Shown here: positions 48,112 through 57,742 of the stretch, piece by piece
Layout: every line of letters begins with the position of its first letter
How positions within the stretch are numbered: position 1 is the stretch's first letter
Assembly: GCF_014522265.1 (NCBI RefSeq)
Contig: NZ_CP017024.1
Location: 3,074,001 to 3,138,000, forward strand
Direction: 5' to 3'
DNA: 64,000 bases
Origin: Pseudomonas oryzihabitans
Lineage (GTDB): Bacteria; Pseudomonadota; Gammaproteobacteria; Pseudomonadales; Pseudomonadaceae
Position numbers and translations under genes: made by a program
The notes under the pieces: generated by a model
The model's database searches: none
What the model saw: only the letters and a program-made list of their open reading frames with translations
What the model was told of the DNA's origin: nothing

Positions 48112-49008
48112 ATGTCGTCCACTCCGCTGAATCCCTGGTTGCTGCGCCTCATCCCCCTGGTGTTCCTGGCCCTGTGGTCCGCCGGTTTCGCCGTGTCCAA
48201 GGTGGGCCTGGCCTATGCGCCCCCCTTCACCCTGTTGGCGATGCGCTATGCCCTGGCTTTCAGCGTGCTGCTGATCGCCTTCCTGGTCCTGCGTCCGCCG
48301 CTGCCGCGCACCCGGCGGGAATGGGCGAATCTGGCGGTGGTGGGCTTTCTCATCCAGGGCGTCTATTTTGGCATGAGCTATGGCGCCCTGGTGATGGGTG
48401 CCTCGGCCAACGTGGTGGCCATGGTCGCCTCGTTGCAACCCATCTTGGTGGCTCTGGGCGCGCCCCTGCTGGTGGGCGAGCGGGTGGCGCCGCTGCAGTG
48501 GCTGGGACTGGCCCTGGGACTGCTCGGCGCCATCGGGGTGATCGTGGCGCGCGCCAGCGTCGCCGTGGAATCCCTGTTCGGCATCTGCCTGGCGGTGGGT
48601 GCCTTGCTGGGTATGACCAGTGCCGTGCTCTACGAAAAGCGCCTGGGCGTGGCCCAGCATCCGGTCACCAACAACCTGGTGCAGTACAGCGTCGGCCTGG
48701 TGTGTTGCGCGCCCCTGGCGCTGCTGTTCGAGCATAGCCCGGTGCACTGGGCGCCGGCCTTCATCGGTGCCCTGGCCTATCTGGTGCTGGCCAACTCGCT
48801 CTTGGCCATCAGCCTGCTGGTGTGGATGATCCGCGCCGGCGAGGCGGCGCGGGTCAGTGCGCTGTTCTTCTGCGTGCCGCCGGGCGCCGCCCTGAGCGCC
48901 TGGCTGCTGCTGGGCGAAACGCTGCCGCCCCTGGCCTGGGTGGCCATGGTCATCGCCATCGGCGGGGTGCTGCTGGCAACGCGGGCGGGAAGCAAGGCGG
49001 CGCGCTGA
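48112..49008 (+). CDS. EamA/DMT family exporter, second copy
   Basis: Second drug/metabolite transporter of 298 residues with ten helices ('VFLALWSAGFAVSKVGLAYA' start; 'GLALGLLGAIGVIVARASV'; late 'FFCVPPGAALSAWLLLGETL'). It is not a close copy of its neighbour, so the two probably differ in substrate, but their tight spacing suggests joint expression under the divergent LysR gene. It ends 16 bp before the convergent molybdoenzyme operon. Confidence 0.85.
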   Translation: MSSTPLNPWLLRLIPLVFLALWSAGFAVSKVGLAYAPPFTLLAMRYALAFSVLLIAFLVLRPPLPRTRREWANLAVVGFLIQGVYFGMSYGALVMGASANVVAMVASLQPILVALGAPLLVGERVAPLQWLGLALGLLGAIGVIVARASVAVESLFGICLAVGALLGMTSAVLYEKRLGVAQHPVTNNLVQYSVGLVCCAPLALLFEHSPVHWAPAFIGALAYLVLANSLLAISLLVWMIRAGEAARVSALFFCVPPGAALSAWLLLGETLPPLAWVAMVIAIGGVLLATRAGSKAAR

Positions 49009-49024
49009 ACCGCGCCGCCTGCCG

Positions 49025-51247
49025 CTAGGCCGTCTTGAGTCCGGCCAGCACCTTGTCCACCGTCAGCGGATAGTCGCGGATGCGCACCCCGCAGGCGTTG
49101 TAGACGGCGTTGGTGAGGGCGGCTCCGGCGCCGCAGATGCCCAGTTCGCCGACGCCCTTGATCTTCAGCGGATTGGCCTTGTCATCCACTTCCGGCAGGA
49201 AATGGGCTTCGATGGCCGGGATGTCCAGATGGCAGGGGTAGTGGTAGTCGGCCAGGTCATGATTGACGAAGTGGCCGTGGCGGGTATCGATTACCCCATC
49301 TTCGTGCAGGGCGCTGCCCACCCCCCAGATCATCCCGCCAAGCATCTGCGAATGGGCGGTCTTCTCGTTGAGGATGCGCCCCGCAGCGAACACCCCGAGC
49401 ATGCGCCGCAGGCGGATTTCGCCGGTGAGGGCGTGCACCCCCACCTCGGCGAAGAAGGCCCCGTAGCCCTGCTGGGAATAGTCCTTGAGCGTCTGCCCCG
49501 GCGTGATCTCGCCGATGGCCTGGAGATCGTGCTCGCGCGCCAGTTCGGCGAGGTCGCGACTGCCGTTGTCGGCGATCAGCCGGCCACCGACGAAGCGGGC
49601 GCTGGCCGGATCGAGGCCCGCCGCTTGCGCCGCCTTCAGGCGCAGGTTCTCGCAGGCGACATAGACCGAGGAGCCGGAACTGGCCGCGCCAAAGGAGCCG
49701 CCGGAGCCGGCCCCGGCCGGATCGTCGCTGTCGCCCAGCAGCACCTTGACCCGCTCCACCGGCAAGCCGAGCGACTCGCCGGCGATCTGCGCCAGGATGG
49801 TGTAGGTCCCGGTGCCGATATCGGTCATCGAGGTCTTCACCGTGGCCGTACCGTCCGCTTCCAGGCGGACCCCGGCCTGGGACGGCCTGAGCATGTTGGC
49901 GCGACTGGCCGCGGCCATGCCCATGCCGATCAGCCAGTCGCCGTCGCGCACCTGACCGGGCTTGGCATTGCGTTTGGTCCAGCCGAAGCGGCGGGCGCCG
50001 TCCTGCATGCACTCCACCAGCTTGCGGGAGGAGAAGGGGATGTGCTTTTCCGGGTCCTGGCTGGGTTCGTTGCGGATGCGCAGCTCGATGGGATCGAGCG
50101 CGAGCATGACCGCCAGCTCGTCCATGGCGCTTTCGCTGGCAAGCATCCCCACGGCTTCGCCGGGCGCCCGGCAGGAGCCGGACTCGGGCAGATCCAGCTC
50201 GACCATGCGGTGCGCTACCAGGCGGTCATCGCCGGCATAGAGGGTACGCGAGGACAGGCCGGTGGGTTCGTAGTAGGTCAGGCCACGAGCGGAATGGGAC
50301 CAGCCCTCGTGGGCCATCGCCTGGATACGGCCATCGCGGTCGGTACCCAGGCGGATGCGCTGCACGGTGGCCGAGCGGTGATCGGTGATCTGGAACATCT
50401 GCTGGCGGGTGAGGGTGACCTTGACCGGCCGGCCGATGGCGCGGGCGGCCATGGCGCCGATCAGGGCATCGGCATAGATCGGCAACTTGCCGCCGAAGCC
50501 GCCACCGATATAACGCGCCACGATGCGCACCTTGTCCTTGGGCAGCTGCAGCGTATTGGCCACGCAACTCTGCGCCTGCTCGACGAATTGGGTTGAGCAA
50601 TAGATCGTCACCCGGTCGCCGTCCCACTGGGCGAGACTGGCGTGGGGCTCCATCTGCGCATGGATGTGGTAGGGCGTGGTGTAGCGCTCGTCGAGCTTGA
50701 CGGGCGCCCGGGCAAAGGCGGCATCCACATCGCCCGAGGCGGTGTCGGTGGGCTGATCGGCATCCGGCGGCTTCACCGCCTGTCCGAGGTTGGCGGCCAG
50801 GTCGAAGACGCCCGGCTCGGCCGCGTAGTCGATCTCCACCAGGGCCGCCGCCAGGCGCGCCTCCTCGAAGGTCTCGGCCACCACGAAGGCCACGGGTTCG
50901 CCGAAATAGCGCACCTGGTCGCTGTCCAGGTAGGGCTTGGGCCGGGTGAAGCGGCCGCTGTTGTCCGGCTCGCGGGCGGCCTGGCGCGGCGCATTGCGAT
51001 AGGTCAGCACGCTGAGCACACCGGGCGCGCTCTCCGCAGCCGAGGTGTCCAGGCGCCGGATGCGGCCCTTGGCGATGGTGGCGCCGACGATGAAGCCGTA
51101 GGCGACGCGATCGTTGCGGAATTCGAAGCTGTAGGGCGCCTGGCCGGTGACCTTGAGCAGGCCGTCAACGCGATCGATGGGCTTGCCGATCAGGCCGCCG
51201 CGATTCTCATCGATCAGGTTGCGGCCAGCGGGTTCATTCATTTCCAT
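49025..51247 (-). CDS. paoC: Molybdenum hydroxylase (PaoC-like), large Moco-binding subunit, copy 1
   Basis: Large subunit of 740 residues of a xanthine dehydrogenase-family enzyme, probably an aldehyde oxidoreductase. Seen: 'GKPIDRVDGLLKVTGQAPYSFEF' at the N-terminus, 'ARYIGGGFGGKLPIYADA', '[23 protein letters not shown]' with the conserved Arg, and the catalytic Glu in 'IKGVGELGICGAGAALTNA' (about residue 701). It lacks the iron and FAD domains, which are on separate genes upstream. With the Tat-type small subunit in the same operon it should be exported to the periplasm as a folded complex, as for E. coli PaoABC. No XdhC/PaoD maturation gene is nearby. Confidence 0.85.
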   Translation of the reverse strand: MEMNEPAGRNLIDENRGGLIGKPIDRVDGLLKVTGQAPYSFEFRNDRVAYGFIVGATIAKGRIRRLDTSAAESAPGVLSVLTYRNAPRQAAREPDNSGRFTRPKPYLDSDQVRYFGEPVAFVVAETFEEARLAAALVEIDYAAEPGVFDLAANLGQAVKPPDADQPTDTASGDVDAAFARAPVKLDERYTTPYHIHAQMEPHASLAQWDGDRVTIYCSTQFVEQAQSCVANTLQLPKDKVRIVARYIGGGFGGKLPIYADALIGAMAARAIGRPVKVTLTRQQMFQITDHRSATVQRIRLGTDRDGRIQAMAHEGWSHSARGLTYYEPTGLSSRTLYAGDDRLVAHRMVELDLPESGSCRAPGEAVGMLASESAMDELAVMLALDPIELRIRNEPSQDPEKHIPFSSRKLVECMQDGARRFGWTKRNAKPGQVRDGDWLIGMGMAAASRANMLRPSQAGVRLEADGTATVKTSMTDIGTGTYTILAQIAGESLGLPVERVKVLLGDSDDPAGAGSGGSFGAASSGSSVYVACENLRLKAAQAAGLDPASARFVGGRLIADNGSRDLAELAREHDLQAIGEITPGQTLKDYSQQGYGAFFAEVGVHALTGEIRLRRMLGVFAAGRILNEKTAHSQMLGGMIWGVGSALHEDGVIDTRHGHFVNHDLADYHYPCHLDIPAIEAHFLPEVDDKANPLKIKGVGELGICGAGAALTNAVYNACGVRIRDYPLTVDKVLAGLKTA

Positions 51248-51257
51248 GCTGCTGTCC

Positions 51258-52238
51258 TCAGGCCTGTTGGCGAGCGTCGGCCACCCCGGCGCGCAGGATG
51301 CGACGGGTCAGCTCGAGTTTGAAATCGTTGTGGCCATAGCCCCGGGCTCCGGCGAGCAGGGCATCACCCACGGCCGCCAGATCGCTGTCCAGGGTCTGGC
51401 CGGCAAAGGCCCGGTCGGCCGCCGCCACCCGCCAGGGCTTGTGCGCCAGGCCGCCGAACGCCGCGCGACCGCTGCGAATACGCGTGCCGTCCAGCTCGAC
51501 GATGGCCGCCATGGACACCAGGGCAAAGGCATAGGAAGCGCGATCGCGCACCTTGCGATAGACCTGGATGCCGGGCGGTGGCGGCGGCAGGGTCACGGCG
51601 GTGATGAGTTCGCCGGGTTGCAGCACCGTCTCGATCTGCGGGGTGTCACCAGGCAGGCGATGGAAGTCGGCGATAGGAATGCGCCGGGTGCGGCCAGTGG
51701 CTTCCCGGGTTTCCACGGTGGCGTCCAGCACCCGCATGGCCACCGCCATGTCGGAGGGATGCACGGCGATGCACTGGTCGCTGGCGCCGATCACCGCGTT
51801 CATCCGATTGAAGCCGCCCAGGGCCGCACAACCGCTGCCGGGTTGGCGTTTGTTGCAGGGCATGGCGGTGTTGTAGAAGTAGGAGCAACGGGTGCGCTGC
51901 AGGAGGTTGCCGCCGGTGGTGGCCTTGTTGCGCAATTGCGCCGAGGCGCCGGCCAGCAGCGCACGGGAGAGCACCGGATAGCGCTCCCGTACCCGGGGGT
52001 CGGCGGCCAGGGTGGAATTGCGCACCAGAGTACCGATGCGCAGGCCACCCTCCTGGGTGGCGCTGATCTGGTCCAGCTGCAGGCGATTGATGTCCAGCAC
52101 CTGGCTGGGTGTTTCGATCTCCAGCTTCATCAGGTCCAGCAGATTGGTGCCCCCGGCGATGAAGCGGCTGCCGGCCTGGGCGCCCTGGCGGCTGGCATCG
52201 GCTTCGGTCTGCACGCGTTGATAGTCGAAGACCCTCAT
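51258..52238 (-). CDS. paoB: Molybdenum hydroxylase (PaoB-like) FAD subunit, copy 1
   Basis: FAD-binding middle subunit of 326 residues. The FAD signature is '[19 protein letters not shown]' and '[29 protein letters not shown]'. Four Cys in an insertion (QRTRC..., MPCNKR, GSGCAAL, SDQCIA) match the extra 4Fe-4S cluster known from PaoB. It ends 10 bp before the large-subunit gene and its start overlaps the stop of the 2Fe-2S subunit gene by ATGA, so translation is coupled. Confidence 0.88.
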   Translation of the reverse strand: MRVFDYQRVQTEADASRQGAQAGSRFIAGGTNLLDLMKLEIETPSQVLDINRLQLDQISATQEGGLRIGTLVRNSTLAADPRVRERYPVLSRALLAGASAQLRNKATTGGNLLQRTRCSYFYNTAMPCNKRQPGSGCAALGGFNRMNAVIGASDQCIAVHPSDMAVAMRVLDATVETREATGRTRRIPIADFHRLPGDTPQIETVLQPGELITAVTLPPPPPGIQVYRKVRDRASYAFALVSMAAIVELDGTRIRSGRAAFGGLAHKPWRVAAADRAFAGQTLDSDLAAVGDALLAGARGYGHNDFKLELTRRILRAGVADARQQA

Positions 52239-52903
52239 GCCTGGCCCCCCGCCATCTGGATGGCCGCAACGATGTTGGGATAGGCACTGCAGCGGCAGAG
52301 GTTGCCGCTCATGCGCTCGCGGATTTCTTCTTCGCTCAGCCGCATCGGCTCGTCGAGGCGCGTCGAGACGTGGCTGGGCATGCCGGCCTTGACCTCGTCC
52401 AGCAGGGCGACCGCCGAGCAGATCTGCCCCGGGGTGCAATAGCCGCACTGGAAGCCGTCCTTGGCCAGGAAGGCCGCCTGCATGGGATGCAGGCGCTCGG
52501 CGTTGCCCAGGCCTTCGATGGTGGTGATGGTGTCGCCTTCGTGCATGGCCGCCAGGCTCAGGCAGCTATTGATGCGCTGGCCGTTCACCAGCACCGTGCA
52601 GGCGCCGCACTGGCCATGGTCGCAGCCCTTCTTGGTGCCCGTGAGGTGCAGGTCCTCGCGCAGGGCATCGAGGAGGGTGGTACGGCTGTCGACCTTGAGC
52701 CTGCGCACCTCGCCATTGATCTGCAGGGTCAGCGGCAGCAGTTGCGGCAGCCGCGCGGCGATGGCCTGGGGCGTCAGGGGTGCGCCACCACTGGCCTGGG
52801 CGAAGGTGTAGCCGGGAATGGCGCTGGTCGCCACCAGCACCGCGGAGGTGCCGAGAAACTGCCGCCGCGACAGGCGCCAGCGTGCATCGGAGTCGGAAGC
52901 CAT
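52235..52903 (-). CDS. paoA: Molybdenum hydroxylase (PaoA-like) 2Fe-2S subunit with Tat signal, copy 1
   Basis: Small iron-sulfur subunit of 222 residues. A twin-arginine signal ([18 protein letters not shown], residues 12-29) leads the protein to the periplasm and should carry the whole complex. The plant-type 2Fe-2S centre is '[16 protein letters not shown]', the second 2Fe-2S domain has '[10 protein letters not shown]' and 'LCRCSAY'. ATG at 52903 directly precedes the Tat signal. It is the first gene of the operon and is divergent from the second molybdoenzyme operon. Confidence 0.9.
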   Translation of the reverse strand: MASDSDARWRLSRRQFLGTSAVLVATSAIPGYTFAQASGGAPLTPQAIAARLPQLLPLTLQINGEVRRLKVDSRTTLLDALREDLHLTGTKKGCDHGQCGACTVLVNGQRINSCLSLAAMHEGDTITTIEGLGNAERLHPMQAAFLAKDGFQCGYCTPGQICSAVALLDEVKAGMPSHVSTRLDEPMRLSEEEIRERMSGNLCRCSAYPNIVAAIQMAGGQA

Positions 52904-53219
52904 GGTCGGATTCTCATCGTTAGGGCACATCACGGGAGTTCTGATGACTACCCCGGTGGCAGTGGGGTTCAGGCCACTGGGCTGCTGGCATGAACAGGCG
53001 CCATACCGAATATGTCCTGACGCCGAGGAAAGGCTCTGGATCGGGAATCTCACCGTTTCGCTGAGCGGCTTTCAACGTTACGTTGAATACCGCTGGGCAG
53101 GGGTGCTGAACCGGTTCCGGTCGGGGACAGTCCCTTACCTGAGGTGGCCCTTCGCTGCCACCGCCTATTCCGACCACGGGGGCAATCTGCACCCCGCGGC
53201 TTTAACCGTGAGGTCCGCC
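52904..53219. promoter_or_regulatory. Divergent promoter region between the two molybdoenzyme operons
   Basis: 316 bp that must hold both promoters. It includes a perfect palindrome TTCAACGT-T-ACGTTGAA (53071-53087) and a short perfect palindrome GAACCGGTTC (53108-53117), 133 and 103 bases before the plus-strand start. These could be regulator operators, but no regulator gene is next to the operons. No gene is seen here. Confidence 0.6.
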
Positions 53220-53750
53220 ATGAACGCCACCCCCGCGCGCCAGGTTCAGCCCCTGGCCGAACCCGAGTCCCATACCATCGCCCTGACCCTCAATGGCAAG
53301 CAGCTGCAATTGGCCGTGGAGCCCTGGACTACCTTGCTTGATCTGCTGCGCGACCACCTCGACCTGACCGGCACCAAGAAGGGTTGCGATCATGGTCAGT
53401 GCGGCGCCTGCACCGTGCTGGTCAATGGCACCCGCATCAACAGCTGTCTGGCCCTGGCGGTCATGCAGGACGGCGCCGAGGTCACCACCGTCGAGGGCCT
53501 GGCCCAGGGCGACCAGCTGCACCCCATGCAGGCCGCCTTCGTTGCCGAAGATGCCTTCCAGTGCGGCTATTGCACCCCTGGGCAGATCTGCTCGGCGATC
53601 GGCATGCTCAAGGAAGGCCACGCCCACAGCGAGGCCGAGGTGGCCGAGCAGATGAGCGGCAACCTCTGCCGCTGCGGGGCCTATCGGAACATCCGTGCCG
53701 CCATCGAGCGGGCGCGTCCGGATTGCCAGCAAGGGGAGGGCCGCGAATGA
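53220..53750 (+). CDS. Molybdenum hydroxylase 2Fe-2S subunit without signal, copy 2
   Basis: Small iron-sulfur subunit of 176 residues with the same centres as copy 1: '[16 protein letters not shown]', '[10 protein letters not shown]', 'LCRCGAY'. Unlike copy 1 it has no Tat signal; the N-terminus ([15 protein letters not shown]) goes straight into the domain, so this enzyme should stay in the cytoplasm. ATG at 53220 follows a weak ribosome-binding site (gaggtccgcc). The next gene's start overlaps its stop (ATGA). Confidence 0.9.
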   Translation: MNATPARQVQPLAEPESHTIALTLNGKQLQLAVEPWTTLLDLLRDHLDLTGTKKGCDHGQCGACTVLVNGTRINSCLALAVMQDGAEVTTVEGLAQGDQLHPMQAAFVAEDAFQCGYCTPGQICSAIGMLKEGHAHSEAEVAEQMSGNLCRCGAYRNIRAAIERARPDCQQGEGRE

Positions 53751-54733
53751 ACCGCTTCGGTTATGCCAAGCCCAACGCCGTGCCCGATGCCATTCGCCAG
53801 CATGGCCCCCAGACCCACTTCATCGCCGGCGGCACCAATCTGCTGGACCTGATGAAGGAAAACGTCGAGCGCCCCGAGCAACTGATCGACGTCAACGGTC
53901 TGCCCCTGCGCGAGGTCGAGACCACCGCCGAAGGCGGTCTGCGCATCGGTGCCCTGGTCAAGAACGCCGAGGTGGCCTACCACCCCGAGGTGCAGCGTCG
54001 CTATCCGCTGCTGGCCAAGGCCATCCTCGCCGGCGCTTCCCCGCAATTGCGCAACATGGCCTCCACCGGCGGCAACCTGCTGCAGCGCACCCGCTGCTAT
54101 TACTTCTATGACGTGGGCACCCCCTGCAACAAGCGCGAACCCGGCTCCGGCTGCGGCGCTCGTGAAGGGCAGAATCGCATCCACGCCATCCTCGGCCACA
54201 GCGAGCAGTGCATCGCCACCCATCCCTCGGACATGTGCGTGGCCCTGGCTGCCCTGGAAGCCCGGGTCGAGGTGAGCGGTCCGAACGGCGAGCGGGTCAT
54301 CGACTTCGCCGATTTCCACCGCCTGCCCGGCGACACTCCCGAGCGAGACACCCACCTCGCCGCCGACGAACTCATCACCGCCGTGACTCTGCCCGCCGAG
54401 AGCCTGGCCGCCCACAGCGCCTACCTGAAGATCCGCGACCGCGCCTCCTATGCCTTCGCCCTGGTCTCGGTCGCGGCAGCCCTGGAGCTGGATGGCGAGC
54501 GCATCAAGCAGGTCCGTGTCGCCCTGGGCGGCGTGGCCCACAAGCCGTGGCGGCTGCCGGAGGCCGAACAGGCATTGATCGGCCAGGTGGCGGACAAGGC
54601 GGCCTTCGGCCAGCTGGCCGATCGTCTGCTGCAAGGCGCCCAGGGCTTCGCCCATAACAGCTTCAAGATCGAACTGGCACGGCGCGCCATCGTGCGTGCC
54701 CTTACCGAAGCCGCCGGAGGTACCCTGCAATGA
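53747..54733 (+). CDS. Molybdenum hydroxylase FAD subunit, copy 2
   Basis: FAD-binding subunit of 328 residues, parallel to copy 1: '[19 protein letters not shown]', '[26 protein letters not shown]' and the same four Cys of the extra cluster (QRTRCYY, TPCNKR, GSGCGA, SEQCIA). Its end overlaps the large-subunit gene by ATGA. Differences to copy 1 are spread along the protein, so the two operons are old paralogues and not a recent duplication. Confidence 0.88.
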   Translation: MNRFGYAKPNAVPDAIRQHGPQTHFIAGGTNLLDLMKENVERPEQLIDVNGLPLREVETTAEGGLRIGALVKNAEVAYHPEVQRRYPLLAKAILAGASPQLRNMASTGGNLLQRTRCYYFYDVGTPCNKREPGSGCGAREGQNRIHAILGHSEQCIATHPSDMCVALAALEARVEVSGPNGERVIDFADFHRLPGDTPERDTHLAADELITAVTLPAESLAAHSAYLKIRDRASYAFALVSVAAALELDGERIKQVRVALGGVAHKPWRLPEAEQALIGQVADKAAFGQLADRLLQGAQGFAHNSFKIELARRAIVRALTEAAGGTLQ

Positions 54734-56955
54734 CCGTCGTCCATCTGCAAAAAGCCGTTCCCCGCGTCGATGGTCCGCTCAAGGTCACCGGCCAGGCACT
54801 GTATGCCGGCGAATTCAGCGTGCCGGATCTGGCCTTTGGTTTCGTGGTCAACGCCACCATCACCAAGGGTCGCCTGCTCGGCCTGGACGTCAGCGAAGCC
54901 CTGGCCCAGCCCGGTGTCATCGAGGTGCTCAGCCACCTCAATCGACCCAAGATGGCCAGCTACGACGAGAGCTATACCGACATGGATGCGGCTGACGGCA
55001 AGCCCTTTCGGCCGTTGTACAACGACCGCATCCTCTACAGTGGCCAGCCCATCGCCCTGGTAGTGGCCGAGACCTTCGAGGCCGCGCGCCACGCTGCCGC
55101 GCTGATCCGTGCCCAATACAGCGAAGAGGAGCACGCCACCGACCTGGCCCAGGCTCGCGACCAGGCCCACGAAGCACCCATGGAGTTGCCGGAGAATCGG
55201 GGTAACGCCCCGGCAGCCTGGGCCGCGGCGCCTACCCGCATCGAAGCCGAATACCACTCCGCGGCGGAATTCCATAACCCCATGGAGATGCATGCCTCCA
55301 CCGTCATCTACCACAAGGACGGCAAGTTGACGGTGCACGACAAGACCCAGGGTGTGCAGAACAGCGCCCAGTTCGTCAGCAGCATCTTCGGCCTGGGCGA
55401 GGGCGACGTGAAGGTCATCTCGCCCTTCGTCGGTGGCGCCTTCGGTTCCGGTCTGCGTCCGCAATACCAGCTGGTGCTGGCGACCATGGCCGCGCTGCAG
55501 CTCAAGCGCTCGGTGCGGGTGACCCTGACCCGCCAGCAGATGTTTACCTTCGGCTATCGTCCCGAGACCTATCAGCAGATCAAGCTGGCCTGCGACAGCG
55601 ACGGCAAGCTGCAGGCCATCGACCACAGCGCCCTCGGCATCACCTCGCGCTTCGAAGACTTCACCGAAATGGTGCTGGTCTGGTCGGCGTCGCTCTATGC
55701 CTGTCCCAACGTCAAGCTGGCCTATCAACTGGCCGCGCTGGACGTCTACACCCCGCTGGACATGCGCGCTCCCGGCGCGGTGCTGGGTGTCTATGCGCTG
55801 GAAAGCGCCATGGACGAACTGGCCTATGCCGCCGACATCGATCCGCTGGAATTGCGCATCCGCAACTTCACCGACACGGATCCGGCCAAGGGCAAGCCCT
55901 ATTCCAGCAAGGAACTGCTGGAATGCTATCGCCAGGCGGCCGAGCGTTTCGGCTGGGAACAGCGCAGCATGGCGCCGCGTTCCATGCGCGACGGCAACCA
56001 GCTGGTGGGCTGGGGCATGGCCACCGGGGTCTGGGAAGCCATGCAACAACCTGCCACCGCCAAGGCGGTGATGAACATCGACGGCAGCCTGGTGGTGGCC
56101 AGTGCCACGGCCGACATTGGCACCGGCACCTATACGGTGATGACCCAGATCGCCGCCGAGAACCTCGGTCTGCCGCTGGACAAGGTGACCTTCAAGCTCG
56201 GTGATTCCACTCTGCCCAAGGCACCCCTCGAAGGCGGTTCCTTTACCGTGTCTTCGGTGGGCACCGCCGTGAAACTGGCCTGCGACCAGCTGCGTCAGCA
56301 ACTGCTGGATACGGCAAAGGAGATGGACGACTCCCCGCTGGCCGAGGCCGAACTGGAGCAGGTGGTGTTCGCCGATGGCGGCATCAGTCTCAAGACCGAT
56401 CCGGCCCAGCGCGTCGACTTCACCGCCATCCTCAAGGCTTCGGGTTCGCCGTCCATGGAAACCCTGGCCAGCGCCGAGCCGGCGGAAGAGCGCGACAACT
56501 ACACCACCGGTACCCACTCGGCGGTGTTCGTCGAGGTCAAGGTCGACGAAGACTTCGGCAGCGTCCAGATCAGTCGCGTGGTCACCGCGGTGGCCGCCGG
56601 CCGCATCCTCAATCTCAAGACCGGCGAGAACCAGGTAGCCGGTGGGATCGTCTGGGGCATCGGCATGGGCCTGCAGGAAGAGGGGATGATGGACACCCAC
56701 GAAGGTCGCTGGATGAACCACAGCCTCGCCGAATACCACTTCCCGGTGCAGGCCGATATCCAGCAGCTGGAGGTGATCTTCGTCGAGGAGCACGACGAGA
56801 TCGTCAATCCGCTGGGCGCCAAGGGCATTGGCGAGATCGGTATCGTCGGGGTGGCGGCAGCCATCGCCAACGCCATCTTCCACGCCACCGGCAAGCGGGT
56901 CCGGGATCTGCCCATCACCCTGGACAAGGTCTTCGCCGACGAGCTGCTGCACTAA
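54730..56955 (+). CDS. Molybdenum hydroxylase large Moco-binding subunit, copy 2
   Basis: Large subunit of 741 residues, family as for copy 1. Seen: '[22 protein letters not shown]', '[18 protein letters not shown]', '[22 protein letters not shown]', and catalytic Glu in '[20 protein letters not shown]' (about residue 702). In the second motif FGS replaces the FGG of copy 1, which could alter the active-site loop. Probably a cytosolic aldehyde or N-heterocycle oxidase; substrate unknown. Confidence 0.85.
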   Translation: MTVVHLQKAVPRVDGPLKVTGQALYAGEFSVPDLAFGFVVNATITKGRLLGLDVSEALAQPGVIEVLSHLNRPKMASYDESYTDMDAADGKPFRPLYNDRILYSGQPIALVVAETFEAARHAAALIRAQYSEEEHATDLAQARDQAHEAPMELPENRGNAPAAWAAAPTRIEAEYHSAAEFHNPMEMHASTVIYHKDGKLTVHDKTQGVQNSAQFVSSIFGLGEGDVKVISPFVGGAFGSGLRPQYQLVLATMAALQLKRSVRVTLTRQQMFTFGYRPETYQQIKLACDSDGKLQAIDHSALGITSRFEDFTEMVLVWSASLYACPNVKLAYQLAALDVYTPLDMRAPGAVLGVYALESAMDELAYAADIDPLELRIRNFTDTDPAKGKPYSSKELLECYRQAAERFGWEQRSMAPRSMRDGNQLVGWGMATGVWEAMQQPATAKAVMNIDGSLVVASATADIGTGTYTVMTQIAAENLGLPLDKVTFKLGDSTLPKAPLEGGSFTVSSVGTAVKLACDQLRQQLLDTAKEMDDSPLAEAELEQVVFADGGISLKTDPAQRVDFTAILKASGSPSMETLASAEPAEERDNYTTGTHSAVFVEVKVDEDFGSVQISRVVTAVAAGRILNLKTGENQVAGGIVWGIGMGLQEEGMMDTHEGRWMNHSLAEYHFPVQADIQQLEVIFVEEHDEIVNPLGAKGIGEIGIVGVAAAIANAIFHATGKRVRDLPITLDKVFADELLH

Positions 56956-56967
56956 GGGCGAGGTTGG

Positions 56968-57131
56968 GGCCATGTTGGGGTTCGACGATAAAGCCGTCTC
57001 AGCCCAACCTACGGGACACTGACCTATGCCAGACCACCCCCTCTCCCCCTGGGAGAGGGCTGGGGTTAGGGATGCCGAGCACACCGTTGGGCCAGGTGAT
57101 GTTGGGCTTGGCTACGCTCAATCCATCCTAC
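56968..57131. repeat. Dispersed repeat modules after the molybdoenzyme operon
   Basis: Partial copies: 'gccgtctcagcccaacctac' with 'gggttcgacgataaa' (about 56976-57013), 'ccccctctccccctgggaga' with its arm (57038-57070) and 'gttgggcttggctacgctca' (57101-57120). Same family as the arrays at 1-435 and 32784-33400. Confidence 0.65.
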
Positions 57132-57158
57132 CGCAGCCCCTCGCTCCGCCCTGAAACG

Positions 57159-57191
57159 AAAAAGGCCCGCCTCCAAGAGACGGGCCTTTTT
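57159..57191. terminator. Bidirectional rho-independent terminator
   Basis: AAAAAGGCCCG-cctccaagaga-CGGGCCTTTTT: a stem with an A-run on one side and a T-run on the other, able to stop both the molybdoenzyme operon (plus) and the small gene at 57220 (minus). Confidence 0.9.
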
Positions 57192-57219
57192 CAGGCAGTC
57201 GGTAAAAAGGTCTTTCGAC

Positions 57220-57399
57220 TCACTGGGCGTGCGACGCGCTTTCGTGTTCGATCTGCTCCTTGTACTCCAGGGCATCGGCTTCGCTCTGGTAGACGCCGAC
57301 CAATTCCCCTTCCTGTTTCACGTCCCACAGATGCATGCCCAGGCCACGGGCTTCGCGGGACATATGGTCTTCGTCACGTTCGGTTACGGTAATGGTCAT
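57220..57399 (-). CDS. Small conserved protein, unknown function
   Basis: Protein of 59 residues (MTITVTERDEDHMSREARGL start; 'HLWDVKQEGELVGVYQSEAD' core; Glu/Ala-rich tail). No membrane segment or cysteine. ATG at 57399 has a strong ribosome-binding site (AAGGAGATACAGC). The Trp-Asp-Val-Lys and repeated acidic residues recall short DUF2188-like proteins, but I do not claim the family. A terminator follows its stop. Confidence 0.65.
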   Translation of the reverse strand: MTITVTERDEDHMSREARGLGMHLWDVKQEGELVGVYQSEADALEYKEQIEHESASHAQ

Positions 57400-57701
57400 G
57401 CTGTATCTCCTTGGTCGAGCCCGCACTACGGCAGGGCTTGAAAACCCATACTAGAGCGTTTCGCTTCAGGACCAAGGCGTATCTCGGCAACAAGTCGTTA
57501 CAACTTCTGCGACAATCTGTCGCGCCTGCGGTTGTCGTCCGGCGGCGGCATCATCGCCTTGGGCCGCTCCTGCAGGATCAGCACGTGTGTAGGAGCGGCC
57601 CATGGCCGCGATAGGCACCTCTGTAAAACGCCAGAAGAGGGCTGCTGGATGCGCACCGCCTTCCTGCTGAGACAGCAACCACGCCTGCTTGGTGGATAAA
57701 G
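57400..57701. other. Non-coding gap of about 300 bp
   Basis: Upstream of the 59-residue gene and before the terminator of the DUF3108 gene. It holds the REP-like element at 57550-57612 and no recognisable gene. The promoter of the small gene should lie in its left part (57400-57480). Confidence 0.5.
57550..57612. repeat. Inverted repeat element (REP-like), second copy
   Basis: atcatcgccttgggccgctc pairs with gagcggcccatggccgcgat across a short spacer, with three mismatches in the outer arm. Same element as 43617-43682. Confidence 0.75.
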
Positions 57702-57730
57702 GAAAACGCCCTCCGAAGAGGGCGTTTTGC
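57702..57730 (-). terminator. Rho-independent terminator of the DUF3108 gene
   Basis: On the minus strand AAAACGCCCTC-tt-CGGAGGGCGTTTTCC forms a stem with flanking A and T runs, 13 bp after the stop. Confidence 0.85.
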
Positions 57731-57742
57731 CTGCAGACCTGA

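Noticed and set aside
49025-56955. The two molybdoenzyme operons considered as a recent inverted duplication
   Set aside because: The subunits differ along their whole length, and only one set has a Tat signal; they are old paralogues.
54448-57084. Open frame of 878 codons on the minus strand opposite the second molybdoenzyme operon
   Set aside because: Antisense to a gene with clear Moco-binding motifs; no ribosome-binding site and no recognisable domain.
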